Shown here in pieces: positions 42,515-50,900 of a DNA stretch of 64,000 bases. Made by a program: the position numbers and the translations under genes. The DNA is from an uncultured Dehalococcoidia bacterium (GTDB taxonomy: Bacteria; Chloroflexota; Dehalococcoidia; Lucifugimonadales; UBA1123): contig OY282441.1 in assembly GCA_958296105.1 (NCBI GenBank), positions 1,337,800 through 1,401,799 on the forward strand, written 5' to 3'. Numbering within the stretch: position 1 is the stretch's first letter; each line of letters opens with the position of its first letter. The notes under the pieces were generated by a model. That model was not told the DNA's origin and did no database searches. It saw nothing but the letters and a program-made list of their open reading frames with translations.

Positions 42515-44857
42515 ATGGGGGCGCGCCTGCTGCCTATCTCTCATCACAGTCTCCGCCGAGTGACGCGAATGGTCCATCGCAGCGAACAAATTCAGACTGA
42601 ACCGGATGCTCTCCGCGCAACGGAGGGGGAACGGGAGGCTCTTCACGTCTTCCAGTCCGAATGGCCTGACGTCAGCGCCTCGCTCGAATCCGAGGACGGC
42701 GCGCTGATTGCGCGGATGCTGAGTGACCTCGAATACGTAGACGACGTGAGGGTTCACGTTTCGGGCGATGCCAAATCTGGCTGGCGCGTCGGCGTGTGCC
42801 TCGCGGATCGGGTGGGAACGCTGTCGCTGGTATCGGGGCTGTGCACTTCAGCAGGGCTGGACATCGTTCGAGCGGACACTTTCAGCGTGGTCATGGACGC
42901 GCAGGCCGCTCGACCATCTCCCAATCGTCTCCAGACGCGCGGGCAGCGCGGCAGCAGCCGCGCACGACTGCGGCAGCCACTGGGCGCGAGGCAAAGCCCA
43001 AGAGAGTGCGCCATCATGCTGTTCGACCTCGTCGCGCGCGCAGGGAGTCAGCCGGACTTGCAGGCGTTCGAGGCGGAGCTGAGGCTGCTGACGAAGCAGG
43101 TCTGGAGCGGGCGGCGCGAAGACGCGCGCTCGTTCGTCATAGACCGGTTCGCGGACGCGCTGCGGGATTCCGAGCAGAATGCCGAAGCGCACATGCCCGT
43201 AAGCATATCCACCGAGACGACGGCGCACGAGAGCCACACGCTCTTGACCATCAACTCCATAGACACGCCCGGCTTCCTGTTCGCATTCTCGAACGCGCTG
43301 TCCAGCCTTCGCGTGAACGTGGCGCGCTCGATGGTGAGAACCGAGGGCAGACATGTTCGAGACGTCTTCTGGCTGGCGCAGCCGTCGGGAGGGAAGATCG
43401 AATCCGAGAGCCAGCTTCGACAGGTGAGGGCGGCGGCGGCGCTCATCAAGCGGTTCATCCACCTTCTGCCGTCCACGCCCGACCCCGGCCAGGCGCTGCG
43501 ACAGTTCAACTCGCTGACGTCTCAGATTCTGGGCAGGCCCGGCTGGGCAGCGGATCTGCGCGGACTGGAGTCGCCGGGCGTTCTGGAGACGCTGGCGGAG
43601 ATGATGGGCGCAAGCCGCTTCCTGTGGGAAGACTTTCTCAAGGTTCAGCGCGAAAATCTCTTTCCGCTTCTGCTGGATGCGGGCGCGCTCGATTACTGTC
43701 CATCCAAGTCCGAGATTCGCGCGGTCGCGCCTTCTGGGATGGGCGACGGCAAGCCATACGGCGAGCGCGTGAGGGCGCTCAACGAGCTGAAAGACCGCGA
43801 GATGTTCAGAGCCGACCTGCGATACATAACGGGCAGGAGCGATCTTCGGAGCTTCGGCGCGGAGCTTACCACGCTTGCCGAAGTGTTGGTGGAAGAGGCG
43901 TTCGCGCTGGGTATGGAATCGGCGCGGGAGAGGTTCGGGGCGGCGCGGCGCGCCGACGGCGCGGAGTGTGGATGGGCAATCTTCGCGCTGGGCAAGTTCG
44001 GCGGCAGGGACATGGGCTTCGGCTCGGACATCGAGCTTCTGTTCGTCTATGAGTCGGAGGGGGAGACGGACGGACGCCAGCGGGCGCAGACGTCCACGTG
44101 GTTCGAGGTGGCGATCAGGGAGTTCCTGCGCGCGCTCGAAACGCGGCAGCAGGGGATATTCGAGGTGGACATGCGCCTGCGCCCCTACGGGAGCAATGGG
44201 CCTCTGGCGTCTTCGCTCGCCGCCTTCGAGCATTACTATGGGGCCAACGGCGACGCGCGGCAGTTCGAGCGGCTGGCGCTGGTTCGAGCGCGCGCCGTCG
44301 CCGGAGACGAGCGCATCGCCGCGCGCGTGATGCGCGTCCAAGAGTCTTTCGTCTACTCAGCCGCTCCGCTCGATCTTGGAAACATCCGCCATCTGCGCGG
44401 GCGTCAGGCGGACGAGCTGGTTGGGCGGGGCGCGCTCAACGCGAAGCTGAGCGCCGGCGGCCTGGTGGATATAGAGTACTGCATTCAAGCGTGGCAGATA
44501 GCACGTGGGCGAGACGACCCAAGCCTGCGCCTAGCCAACACGCTGGACGCGGTGGACGCGCTGCGCCGCGCTGGGCATCTCTCGGAGGACGTGGCTGCGG
44601 GTATAAGCGAGTCTTACGTATTCCTGCGCGAGCTGATAGACGCTCTGCGGGTGGTGCGAGGCAGCGCCAAAGACTTGGACATTCCCCCAGCGGGGTCAAG
44701 GGAGTTCCGCTATCTGGCGCACCGAATGGGGGTCTCGCCTCCGTCTCGTCTGCAAGAGTCGATCTCTGCCCACATGGAGCGGTCGCGCCGAGTGTGGGAT
44801 CGGCTGCCGGCGGGGCGCGGCGTCACGAGGATGGATGACGATAGCGGTCGCGGATAG
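42515..44857 (+). CDS. ACT-ACT-GlnE-like nucleotidyltransferase fusion
   Basis: This 780-aa protein looks like a glutamine-synthetase-adenylyltransferase relative with added sensors. An ACT-like repeat lies near 75-130 (GVCLADRVGTLSLVSGL), and a second near 240-300 (INSIDTPGFLFAFSNAL), similar in style to the GlnD C-terminus. The nucleotidyltransferase domain begins WAIFALGKFGGRDMGFGSD, where GSDIELLFVY has Asp-x-Glu instead of Asp-x-Asp. VDMRLRPYGSNG supplies the third acid and GGLVDIEYCIQAWQ the GlnE helical motif. Only one catalytic half is present, whereas GlnE has two. It probably modifies a nitrogen-control protein in response to amino acids; target unknown. Confidence 0.82.
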   Translation: MGARLLPISHHSLRRVTRMVHRSEQIQTEPDALRATEGEREALHVFQSEWPDVSASLESEDGALIARMLSDLEYVDDVRVHVSGDAKSGWRVGVCLADRVGTLSLVSGLCTSAGLDIVRADTFSVVMDAQAARPSPNRLQTRGQRGSSRARLRQPLGARQSPRECAIMLFDLVARAGSQPDLQAFEAELRLLTKQVWSGRREDARSFVIDRFADALRDSEQNAEAHMPVSISTETTAHESHTLLTINSIDTPGFLFAFSNALSSLRVNVARSMVRTEGRHVRDVFWLAQPSGGKIESESQLRQVRAAAALIKRFIHLLPSTPDPGQALRQFNSLTSQILGRPGWAADLRGLESPGVLETLAEMMGASRFLWEDFLKVQRENLFPLLLDAGALDYCPSKSEIRAVAPSGMGDGKPYGERVRALNELKDREMFRADLRYITGRSDLRSFGAELTTLAEVLVEEAFALGMESARERFGAARRADGAECGWAIFALGKFGGRDMGFGSDIELLFVYESEGETDGRQRAQTSTWFEVAIREFLRALETRQQGIFEVDMRLRPYGSNGPLASSLAAFEHYYGANGDARQFERLALVRARAVAGDERIAARVMRVQESFVYSAAPLDLGNIRHLRGRQADELVGRGALNAKLSAGGLVDIEYCIQAWQIARGRDDPSLRLANTLDAVDALRRAGHLSEDVAAGISESYVFLRELIDALRVVRGSAKDLDIPPAGSREFRYLAHRMGVSPPSRLQESISAHMERSRRVWDRLPAGRGVTRMDDDSGRG

Positions 44858-45302
44858 ACGGCGGCACGGATTCAGGACGTCGGCGGCCGCGGATGATGGT
44901 GACGATGTTCAGTATGACCGGAACGGCGTTGGCTGCGATCATTGCGCCCGTGACGATACCGCGCAGCTCCGGGATGCCGGGCATACCTGACATGATGTAT
45001 ACCGTCTTTCCGTACTGAAGCCCTAGCCAGCTGCCGATGAAAGTGACTGCCAACGCGATTAGGAATCGCGTCCAGAGAGAGCGGGCGGGCAGCTCCAGCA
45101 TGAAGTTGCCCACCGAGCCGCCGAATCCAGCCCCCAAGCTGATGGCGATTATCGCCATTATCCTGTCTGTCGTGGGCGTGGGGATGAAGAACGAGAGCAG
45201 CACGAGCCGCCCGAAAGCCCAGCAGACCAGCCCCAGCGTACCGGAGAAGAACAGGTTCACGCATATTCGGAAGATGAATGCGGCAACGCCTACCGATGGC
45301 AA
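44823..45302 (-). CDS. Hypothetical membrane protein, 159 aa
   Basis: No family is recognised. Four hydrophobic helices are seen, including FFSGTLGLVCWAFGRLVLL, IMAIIAISLGAGFGG and FLIALAVTFIGSWLG, with a short basic tail. TTG 45302 is the longest start; an internal ATG at MAIIAISLG is possible. It follows the DppC-type permease by 18 bp once that gene's frameshift is corrected, and its end overlaps the convergent ACT/GlnE-like gene by 35 bp. Confidence 0.65.
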   Translation of the reverse strand: MPSVGVAAFIFRICVNLFFSGTLGLVCWAFGRLVLLSFFIPTPTTDRIMAIIAISLGAGFGGSVGNFMLELPARSLWTRFLIALAVTFIGSWLGLQYGKTVYIMSGMPGIPELRGIVTGAMIAANAVPVILNIVTIIRGRRRPESVPPSIRDRYRHPSS

Positions 45303-45320
45303 CGTACTGTTCTGGCCGTT

Positions 45321-46248
45321 CTACGTCTGGCGCAGTCTGGGGTCCCAACGGTCCGCGCAGCCAGTCTCCGAAGAAGTTTAGGGACATGACCGTTAGGAAG
45401 ATCGCCAATCCGGGCCAGAAGGAGAGCCACCAAGCGACTCTCAAGTCGCCCTGCCCCTCGCCGACCATCAGGCCCCACGCGGGGATGTTGGAAGGCAGGC
45501 CGGCACCCAGGAACGTGAGCGTCGCCTCCGCTAGGATCAGGCCGCCAACGCTCAGGGTAGCAATGACCACTATGGTGTTGAACACGCCGGGCAGGATGTG
45601 CTTGTACATGATGTAGAACGGGTTGGCGCCCGCCACTCTTGCCAGAGCGACGTAGTCTCTGGTCTTTAGCGACAGCACCTCAGCGCGAACGTTGCGCACG
45701 AACTGGCTCCAAGCTGTCAGGAAGAGAATGAACATCATCACCTGAAGCGACTGTCCCAGCACGATGACGATGACGAGCGCGACCAGCAGGAACGGCAAGG
45801 CGTACCAGATATCCACTATGCGCGCGATGATCTCATCGGCGATCCCTCCGTACCATCCCGCGATCAGTCCCAGCGTAGTGCCTATTAGGATTCCGCTGGT
45901 GAGCGCAACCGCCGCGACCATGAGGGATATGCGCGCGCCGTAGATGATGCGGCTGAATATGTCTCGTCCGAGGTTGTCGGAGCCAAGTATGTACTCGGTG
46001 GGAGTGATGTTGGCGTCCTTGGCGATTCTCGCATCTGTTGCCCACACGGGCGGGACGTACTGATGTCTCAGCGACTGTTTGATGGGGTCTTTCGGAGCCA
46101 GCCAAGGCGCGAATATAGCGAAGATGGCCATTACGGTCAGAATGGCGACGGGAACGATCGGCCAGCGCCGGATGATGCCCCACGTGCGATGCAGCGGGCT
46201 GCTCCGCCGCTGCGCCAGACCGACCTCGAATGCTGCGCCTTCGTTCAT
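45321..46248 (-). pseudogene. ABC permease DppC type, frameshifted at the last codons
   Basis: The protein is a full DppC-type permease: helix PVAILTVMAIFAIFAPWLA, YILGSDNLGRDIFSRIIYGAR, EAA loop ALARVAGANPFYIMYKHILPG, and ending FLTVMSLNFFGDWLR. After that the frame reads on for 140 low-complexity Arg/His-rich residues. Removing one G of a GG pair at 45353-45354 restores DRWDPRLRQT and a stop at 45321, the standard family ending. The fault affects only the last 12 residues, so it may be a sequence error or a tolerated mutation that adds a long tail. Confidence 0.88.
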
Positions 46249-46267
46249 TGCTGGCCTCTATGACTTG

Positions 46268-47203
46268 CTATGAGTATCTGATTCGCGGGTCAGCCCATGC
46301 GTACAGCACGTCTGCCACGAAGTTCATTATCAGGTAGATTATGGTGAAGATGAACACGGCGCCGGTGAGCAGGGGGAAATCGTTGTTGTTGACGGCTTCC
46401 ACCAGCGCGACTCTGCCAAGCCCGGGCCAAGCGAACACGACCTCGGCGACCACCGCGCCGTTCATCAGCCCCGCCAGCAGCAGCGCGGAGAGTGTAAGCG
46501 GCGGTATGAGCGCGTTCTTGAATGCGTGCTTCCAGATGACGCCACTCGATCCCACGCCCTTGGCGCGCGCCAGCTTGACGAACTCGGAGTCGAGAACTTC
46601 GAGCATCGCCGAGCGCGTGATTCGCAGGTAGCCCGCAGCCGCGCCCCAGCCGATGGTGATGGTGGGAAGGACGAAGTGCTTTATGCTGAATCCCTCCCCC
46701 TTGAACGCCGCGGGGAATATCTGCCAGTACACTGCGAACACCAGCACCAGCATGACGCCCACCCAGAACGCGGGCAGGGCTTGGCCAAACAGCGCGATGC
46801 TCCTGCCTATGTAGTCCCAGAAGGTGCCGCGTTTCACCGCGGACAGCACCCCCAGCGGAACGCCCAATATGGTGGCGAAGAACCACCCGGCGAACGCCAG
46901 CTGGAAGGTGTTCCAAATCTTCTCTTGGATGACATCGATTACGGGGCGCTCAGCGAGCAGCGTGCGGCCCAAGTCGCCCTGAATGAGCTGCCCCACCCAC
47001 CTGAAATACTGGACGACGAGCGGCCTGTCCGTTCCCAGCTTCTTGCGGAGGTTGTCGAGATAGTCTTCTGAGCCGTAGCCCGAGGGCTTGGCATAGAGCA
47101 GAACGGGGTCTCCCGCCATTCTTGACAGGGAGAACACCACCGCCGTCGCGCCCAGCAGCGCAATGATCACAAACGCAATTCTGCGTATCAGGAATGAATA
47201 CAT
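46268..47203 (-). CDS. ABC transporter permease, DppB/OppB type
   Basis: This 311-aa channel subunit has six helices. FLIRRIAFVIIALLGATAVVFSLSRM forms the first helix. IQGDLGRTLLAERPVIDVI is the DppB periplasmic signature, KLARAKGVGSSGVIWKHAFKN the EAA loop, and FAWPGLGRVALVEAVNNNDFP the final conserved part. It pairs with the DppC-type gene 19 bp downstream. As in the first cluster, no ATP-binding gene is present. Confidence 0.95.
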   Translation of the reverse strand: MYSFLIRRIAFVIIALLGATAVVFSLSRMAGDPVLLYAKPSGYGSEDYLDNLRKKLGTDRPLVVQYFRWVGQLIQGDLGRTLLAERPVIDVIQEKIWNTFQLAFAGWFFATILGVPLGVLSAVKRGTFWDYIGRSIALFGQALPAFWVGVMLVLVFAVYWQIFPAAFKGEGFSIKHFVLPTITIGWGAAAGYLRITRSAMLEVLDSEFVKLARAKGVGSSGVIWKHAFKNALIPPLTLSALLLAGLMNGAVVAEVVFAWPGLGRVALVEAVNNNDFPLLTGAVFIFTIIYLIMNFVADVLYAWADPRIRYS

Positions 47204-47310
47204 TTTGCCGTTCTTTTCCTGCCTGAGTGCGGGTGTGTAAAGCAGTCTCTATACAAGAAGCGTTTCTATATCAAAAGCTAGAGCGAGGGCGAGATTTATA
47301 TATTTGGAGT

Positions 47311-47350
47311 GCGGCTCGTCCCGTCCTGTGTGTGGATCGGGTCGAGCCGC
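47311..47350 (-). terminator. Hairpin between the second binding-protein gene and its permeases
   Basis: GCGGCTCG and CGAGCCGC form an 8-bp stem, with a weaker inner CCCG/CGGG pairing. It sits 69 bases past the binding-protein stop, the same position as the hairpins of the first cluster, and probably limits read-through into the permeases. Confidence 0.65.
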
Positions 47351-47418
47351 TTGTCTGTGTGTTCAGGAGGGGGCGACCCCGGGCGCTGAAGCCCAAGGAC
47401 GCCTCACTTCGAGAGAAC

Positions 47419-49497
47419 CTAGCGGCCTGCCGGCACTATGTCCTCGGGGTTGTTCCACGTGGAGAACAGAGCGGGGTCCATTGGCCACGAGGCGATCTTG
47501 TTCGGGTTGTACGTGATCGGAGCAGGTACGCCCACGATGCCGAAGCTGACGGCCTGGTCGAACAGGTACTGAGCAAGGTCGTTGTTCATCTGCATCTGCT
47601 TCTCTATGTCGGTCTCTCCGGCGACTGCGATCCAGGTGTCGGCGACCTCCTTGATCTCGAGGCCGCAGCCGAAGCCGCCGCGCGTGAGTGAGGTGTGGTC
47701 CTGAGACTTCGGCCATTCCCAAGGCCAGGTGCTCTTGCCGTCGTCGCAGCCGGTGACCCATGGCAGAGTCGTCGAGCGCGCTACGATGGTCGGGCGGTAC
47801 ACCGAGTAGGCGTACTTCTGAACGGCGGTGGATACGCCGATCTCTTCCCAGAATCCGGCGACGGCGTCAGCGATCTCCTGGTATCCGCCCGGATTGGGCG
47901 CGTACAGAGGAATGTCGAAGCGATTGCCGTTGCTGTTCTTGGTCCAGCCCGCCTCGTCCAGAAGCCTTTCAGACTCGGCAGGGTCGTATGGGTAGTTCCA
48001 CTTGTCCTGCCAGTTGGGGTTGGTCGAGCTGAACTGGTTGAGGTAGTTGGGGAAGCCCAGTCCATTCAGCAGGGCTGTGTTGATGAGATCTCTGTCGATT
48101 GCCCTAGCCAGCGCGTTGCGAACCAGTCTCGCCTCTTCGAGGTCGGTGAGGTCTTTGTTCTTGTCGCCTCTGTTGTCGGGGCTGGGGTCGCCGATCCAAG
48201 GGAGGTCTCTCATGTAGACCGCTGCGGTGTCGAGCGGCTCGTTGCTGACTACGTGATTGGTCTCCCACAGGTTGCCGGAGAACACCACGGAGGCGAGGCC
48301 TGCGAGTCCATTGTCCGCAGTCTGGAATCCGCCATCGAGCATTCGAGGCAGGTTCTTGAGCTCGATGGGCGCGGCGTCGATTTCACCCGTCTCCATGAGG
48401 GCGACCTGGGTGTTCTGTTCGCCTACTTCCCTGAACACGATCCGATCCACCTTGGGGTTGGCGTTCCAGTGAGTGTAGGGAACGGCTTCGAGGGTCGCGC
48501 GGTCGTCCTGAATCCACTCTACGATTTGGAGCGGGCCTGTGCCGATGAAGTTGGTGTCCTGCATCTCCTGCTTGCCGACCGTCTCGAATCGGTTCAGGCT
48601 CTGGACGCTGAACGCCTGGGCGGCGTCGTTCATCAGGTTGGCGCTCCAGCGCGGGTCGTACAGAGGCTCGCCCATCGCGTCCACGTTGAACGTCAGATCC
48701 ACCGTGGAGTCGTCCATTGCCACTGCCTCGTTGGAGCCGAACATGGCGGCGAAGTCGCCTGCCTGCCAGTGGATGCTGGCGTTGTTGACGGCGTTGTTGC
48801 CGTCGTTGATGGTGAACGCGACGTCCTTGGCGGACATCGGTCCCCAGCTGCCGCCGTTGTTGCTGCGGTCGCCGAGACCTTCGCCGTGGAAGATCACGTC
48901 GTCTCGGACCGTCAGCGTGGCTCCGTATGGCTTGCCGGCGTCGTTGATCTTCAGCTCCCACGCGGTAGCCAGCATGGGCGCCACCACTCCGGGGGAGACG
49001 AACTTCATCGTGACCTCGCCGACGCCCCAGTAGTGCATGGCGTCAGTCAGCTGCGTGGAGCCGAGTCCGACTCCTGGCGCAACGTCTGCGATGGCAATGT
49101 TGATGACGCCAGCGTCGCCGCTGGGCTGCGGAGCGTTGATCGCTCCGGGAGCCGCCATGACGACCGGCGTCGGCGTCACGATCAGCGTCACGGTCTCGGT
49201 GATGGTGACGGGCTTTTCGACCTCGACCGTCTTGATGACCTCTTTGATCACCTCGACGGGCTTTTCGACCTCGACCGTCTTGATGACCTCTTTTTCGACT
49301 ACTACGTCTCTGGGTACCTCTTTGATCACCTCCTGGGTGACCACCTTCTCCACAGGGACTTCCTTGATCACCTCTTGGGTGACCACCCTCTCGACCTCGA
49401 CTATCTGCGGATCGCTGCCGCAAGCGAGCGCAACCGCCACTGCAACGGCAGCGGCGAAGATGACGAGCGCCTTACCTCTACTCGCGATGTTGAGCAT
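47419..49497 (-). CDS. ABC transporter substrate-binding lipoprotein, family 5, with Val/Glu/Lys repeats
   Basis: This extracytoplasmic binding protein of 692 aa has a lipoprotein signal ending AVAVALAC-G. After the Cys comes about 80 residues of repeated VTQEVIKEVP, VEKEVIKTVEVEKP and similar blocks, ending TVTLIVTPTPVV. Such charged stalks are frequent on Chloroflexota binding proteins and probably span the cell wall. The SBP_bac_5 domain follows, with WSANLMNDAAQAF and NALARAIDRDLINTALLNG. GGGAGGTG precedes ATG 49497. It leads the second importer cluster. Confidence 0.93.
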   Translation of the reverse strand: MLNIASRGKALVIFAAAVAVAVALACGSDPQIVEVERVVTQEVIKEVPVEKVVTQEVIKEVPRDVVVEKEVIKTVEVEKPVEVIKEVIKTVEVEKPVTITETVTLIVTPTPVVMAAPGAINAPQPSGDAGVINIAIADVAPGVGLGSTQLTDAMHYWGVGEVTMKFVSPGVVAPMLATAWELKINDAGKPYGATLTVRDDVIFHGEGLGDRSNNGGSWGPMSAKDVAFTINDGNNAVNNASIHWQAGDFAAMFGSNEAVAMDDSTVDLTFNVDAMGEPLYDPRWSANLMNDAAQAFSVQSLNRFETVGKQEMQDTNFIGTGPLQIVEWIQDDRATLEAVPYTHWNANPKVDRIVFREVGEQNTQVALMETGEIDAAPIELKNLPRMLDGGFQTADNGLAGLASVVFSGNLWETNHVVSNEPLDTAAVYMRDLPWIGDPSPDNRGDKNKDLTDLEEARLVRNALARAIDRDLINTALLNGLGFPNYLNQFSSTNPNWQDKWNYPYDPAESERLLDEAGWTKNSNGNRFDIPLYAPNPGGYQEIADAVAGFWEEIGVSTAVQKYAYSVYRPTIVARSTTLPWVTGCDDGKSTWPWEWPKSQDHTSLTRGGFGCGLEIKEVADTWIAVAGETDIEKQMQMNNDLAQYLFDQAVSFGIVGVPAPITYNPNKIASWPMDPALFSTWNNPEDIVPAGR

Positions 49498-49702
49498 ATT
49501 CACCTCCCACGAGTCTGATTGTCCTACGTTTCCGACTAATCGAGCGCGGAGACCGCGCAACGGGCATCACGCAGGGCGACGCCCCGCGATTCGACTTTGC
49601 GCCGCAGTTCGCAGAACGCTCGCGCCGCAACACCGCAAGGTTAAAGCTAGAGACAGCCGTTGTCAACTCCAACCTGCCTGTTTCGGTTTTGCGGGCGGGC
49701 TT

Positions 49703-49742
49703 CACCCTCACCCTAACCCTCTCCCATCGAGGGAGAGGGGAT
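49703..49742. repeat. C-rich hairpin element (CACCCTCACCCTAACCCTCTCCC type)
   Basis: The element reads CACCCTCACCCTAACCCTC, then TCCC, a TCGA linker and GGGAGAGGGGATT. CCCTCTCCC and GGGAGAGGG pair perfectly around ATCGA. It matches the elements at 42261, 42381 and 49831. Confidence 0.8.
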
Positions 49743-49830
49743 TTTGGGGAGAATGCCGATGAGGGCTTGTAGAGGCACGTATCCCTTCACCCCTTATGGG
49801 GAAGGTTAGGATGGGGGCAAGGGCGCCGAC

Positions 49831-49870
49831 ACCCTCTCCCTAACCCTCTCCCTTCAAGGGAGAGGGGATT
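49831..49870. repeat. C-rich hairpin element, further copy
   Basis: ACCCTCTCCCTAACCCTCTC then CC, TTCAA and GGGAGAGGGGATT repeat the same stem CCCTCTCCC/GGGAGAGGG with a TTCAA loop. It lies 89 bases after the previous copy, ahead of the NHL gene. Confidence 0.8.
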
Positions 49871-49941
49871 TCCGTGTTTGACACTCTTCCAGCCCTGCAA
49901 TACCATCCCCACACACCATATCAGGATCAGGGAGGATGGAC

Positions 49942-50892
49942 ATGGGCGCGATTCTCGGCGAGGGCGACTTCAGGTACGAACACATCATAGACTGGCACAA
50001 GATGCCGGAGGGCGCGCGGCTGATAGAGACGCCCGGCGTCGCCGTAGACTCGCAGGACGAGGTTTACGCATTCAGCCGAAACCCGGACTTCCCCGTCATG
50101 GTATTCGACCAAGCCGGCGAGTTCGTTCGCGGATTCGGCAAGGGCATCTTCGGCAACCGCACGCACGGCATCTACGTAGGCCCGGAGGATACCATCTACT
50201 GCGTGGACGACGGCATCCACACCATCACGAAGTTCACCCGCGAGGGTGAGCTGCTGATGACGATTGGCGTGTCCGGCGTCTCGTCCGAGATATGGGGCGG
50301 CAAGCCGTTCAACAGGCCCACGCACGCCGCCGTCTCGCGCAAGACCGGCCACATATATATCTCGGACGGCTACGGCAACTTCAACGTCCACAAGTACACG
50401 GGAGACGGCGAGCTAGTGAAGAGCTGGGGCGGGCCGGGCATAGATCCGGGCGAGTTCCTGCGACCGCACAACATCGCGGTGGACGACGATGACCGCGTCA
50501 TAGTAGCCGACCGCGAGGCGCACCGCATACAGGTGTTCGACGGCGACGGCGGCGTTCTCGACGTCTGGAACAACATCCACATGCCCAACGGCATGACCAT
50601 CGGGCCGGACGGCAACATCTACGTGGGCGAGCTGCCGGGGGCGACGCAGGCCGATCCCACGCCTCCGCGACACGGCCACCGAGTCAGCGTCTACGACCCC
50701 AACGGCAAGCGTCTGGCTCTGCTCGGCGCGGATCACGAAGGACAGGGCGAGGGCGAGTTCATCGCGCCGCACGGCATGGGCGTCGACAGCCACGGCAACA
50801 TCTACGTGGGCGAGGTATCCTTCACCATCCGCGGCAGCCGCATGGACCCGCCCCAAGAGCTGAGGAGCTTCACGAAGCTGGCCAAGATATAA
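49942..50892 (+). CDS. NHL-repeat beta-propeller protein
   Basis: This protein of 316 aa forms a probable six-bladed propeller. Repeats of the type PHNIAVDDDDRVIVADREAH-RIQVF, with THGIYVGPEDTIYCVDD and PNGMTIGPDGNIYVGE, recur every 45-50 residues. It resembles the lyase domain of peptidyl-alpha-hydroxyglycine alpha-amidating lyase and related NHL proteins. No signal peptide is seen. The start is ATG 49942: GGGAGG lies 6 bases ahead, whereas it touches the upstream ATG 49936. It leads an SDR and amidohydrolase operon and has a close paralog at 63387. Confidence 0.9.
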   Translation: MGAILGEGDFRYEHIIDWHKMPEGARLIETPGVAVDSQDEVYAFSRNPDFPVMVFDQAGEFVRGFGKGIFGNRTHGIYVGPEDTIYCVDDGIHTITKFTREGELLMTIGVSGVSSEIWGGKPFNRPTHAAVSRKTGHIYISDGYGNFNVHKYTGDGELVKSWGGPGIDPGEFLRPHNIAVDDDDRVIVADREAHRIQVFDGDGGVLDVWNNIHMPNGMTIGPDGNIYVGELPGATQADPTPPRHGHRVSVYDPNGKRLALLGADHEGQGEGEFIAPHGMGVDSHGNIYVGEVSFTIRGSRMDPPQELRSFTKLAKI

Positions 50893-50900
50893 GGGTTCAC

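Larger units (their letters stand above)
49498..49941. other. Divergent intergenic region with repeat elements
   Basis: No gene is seen in this 444-base gap between the binding-protein start and the NHL gene. It holds two C-rich hairpin elements at 49703 and 49831 and a related stem near 49778-49812 (TTCACCCCTTATGGGGAAGG). Promoters for both directions should lie here, but none was convincing. Confidence 0.6.

Noticed and set aside
44872-45320. 140-residue C-terminal extension of the second DppC permease as a true domain
   Set aside because: It is low-complexity Arg/His text antiparallel in style to shadow frames, and one base removal restores the normal permease ending.
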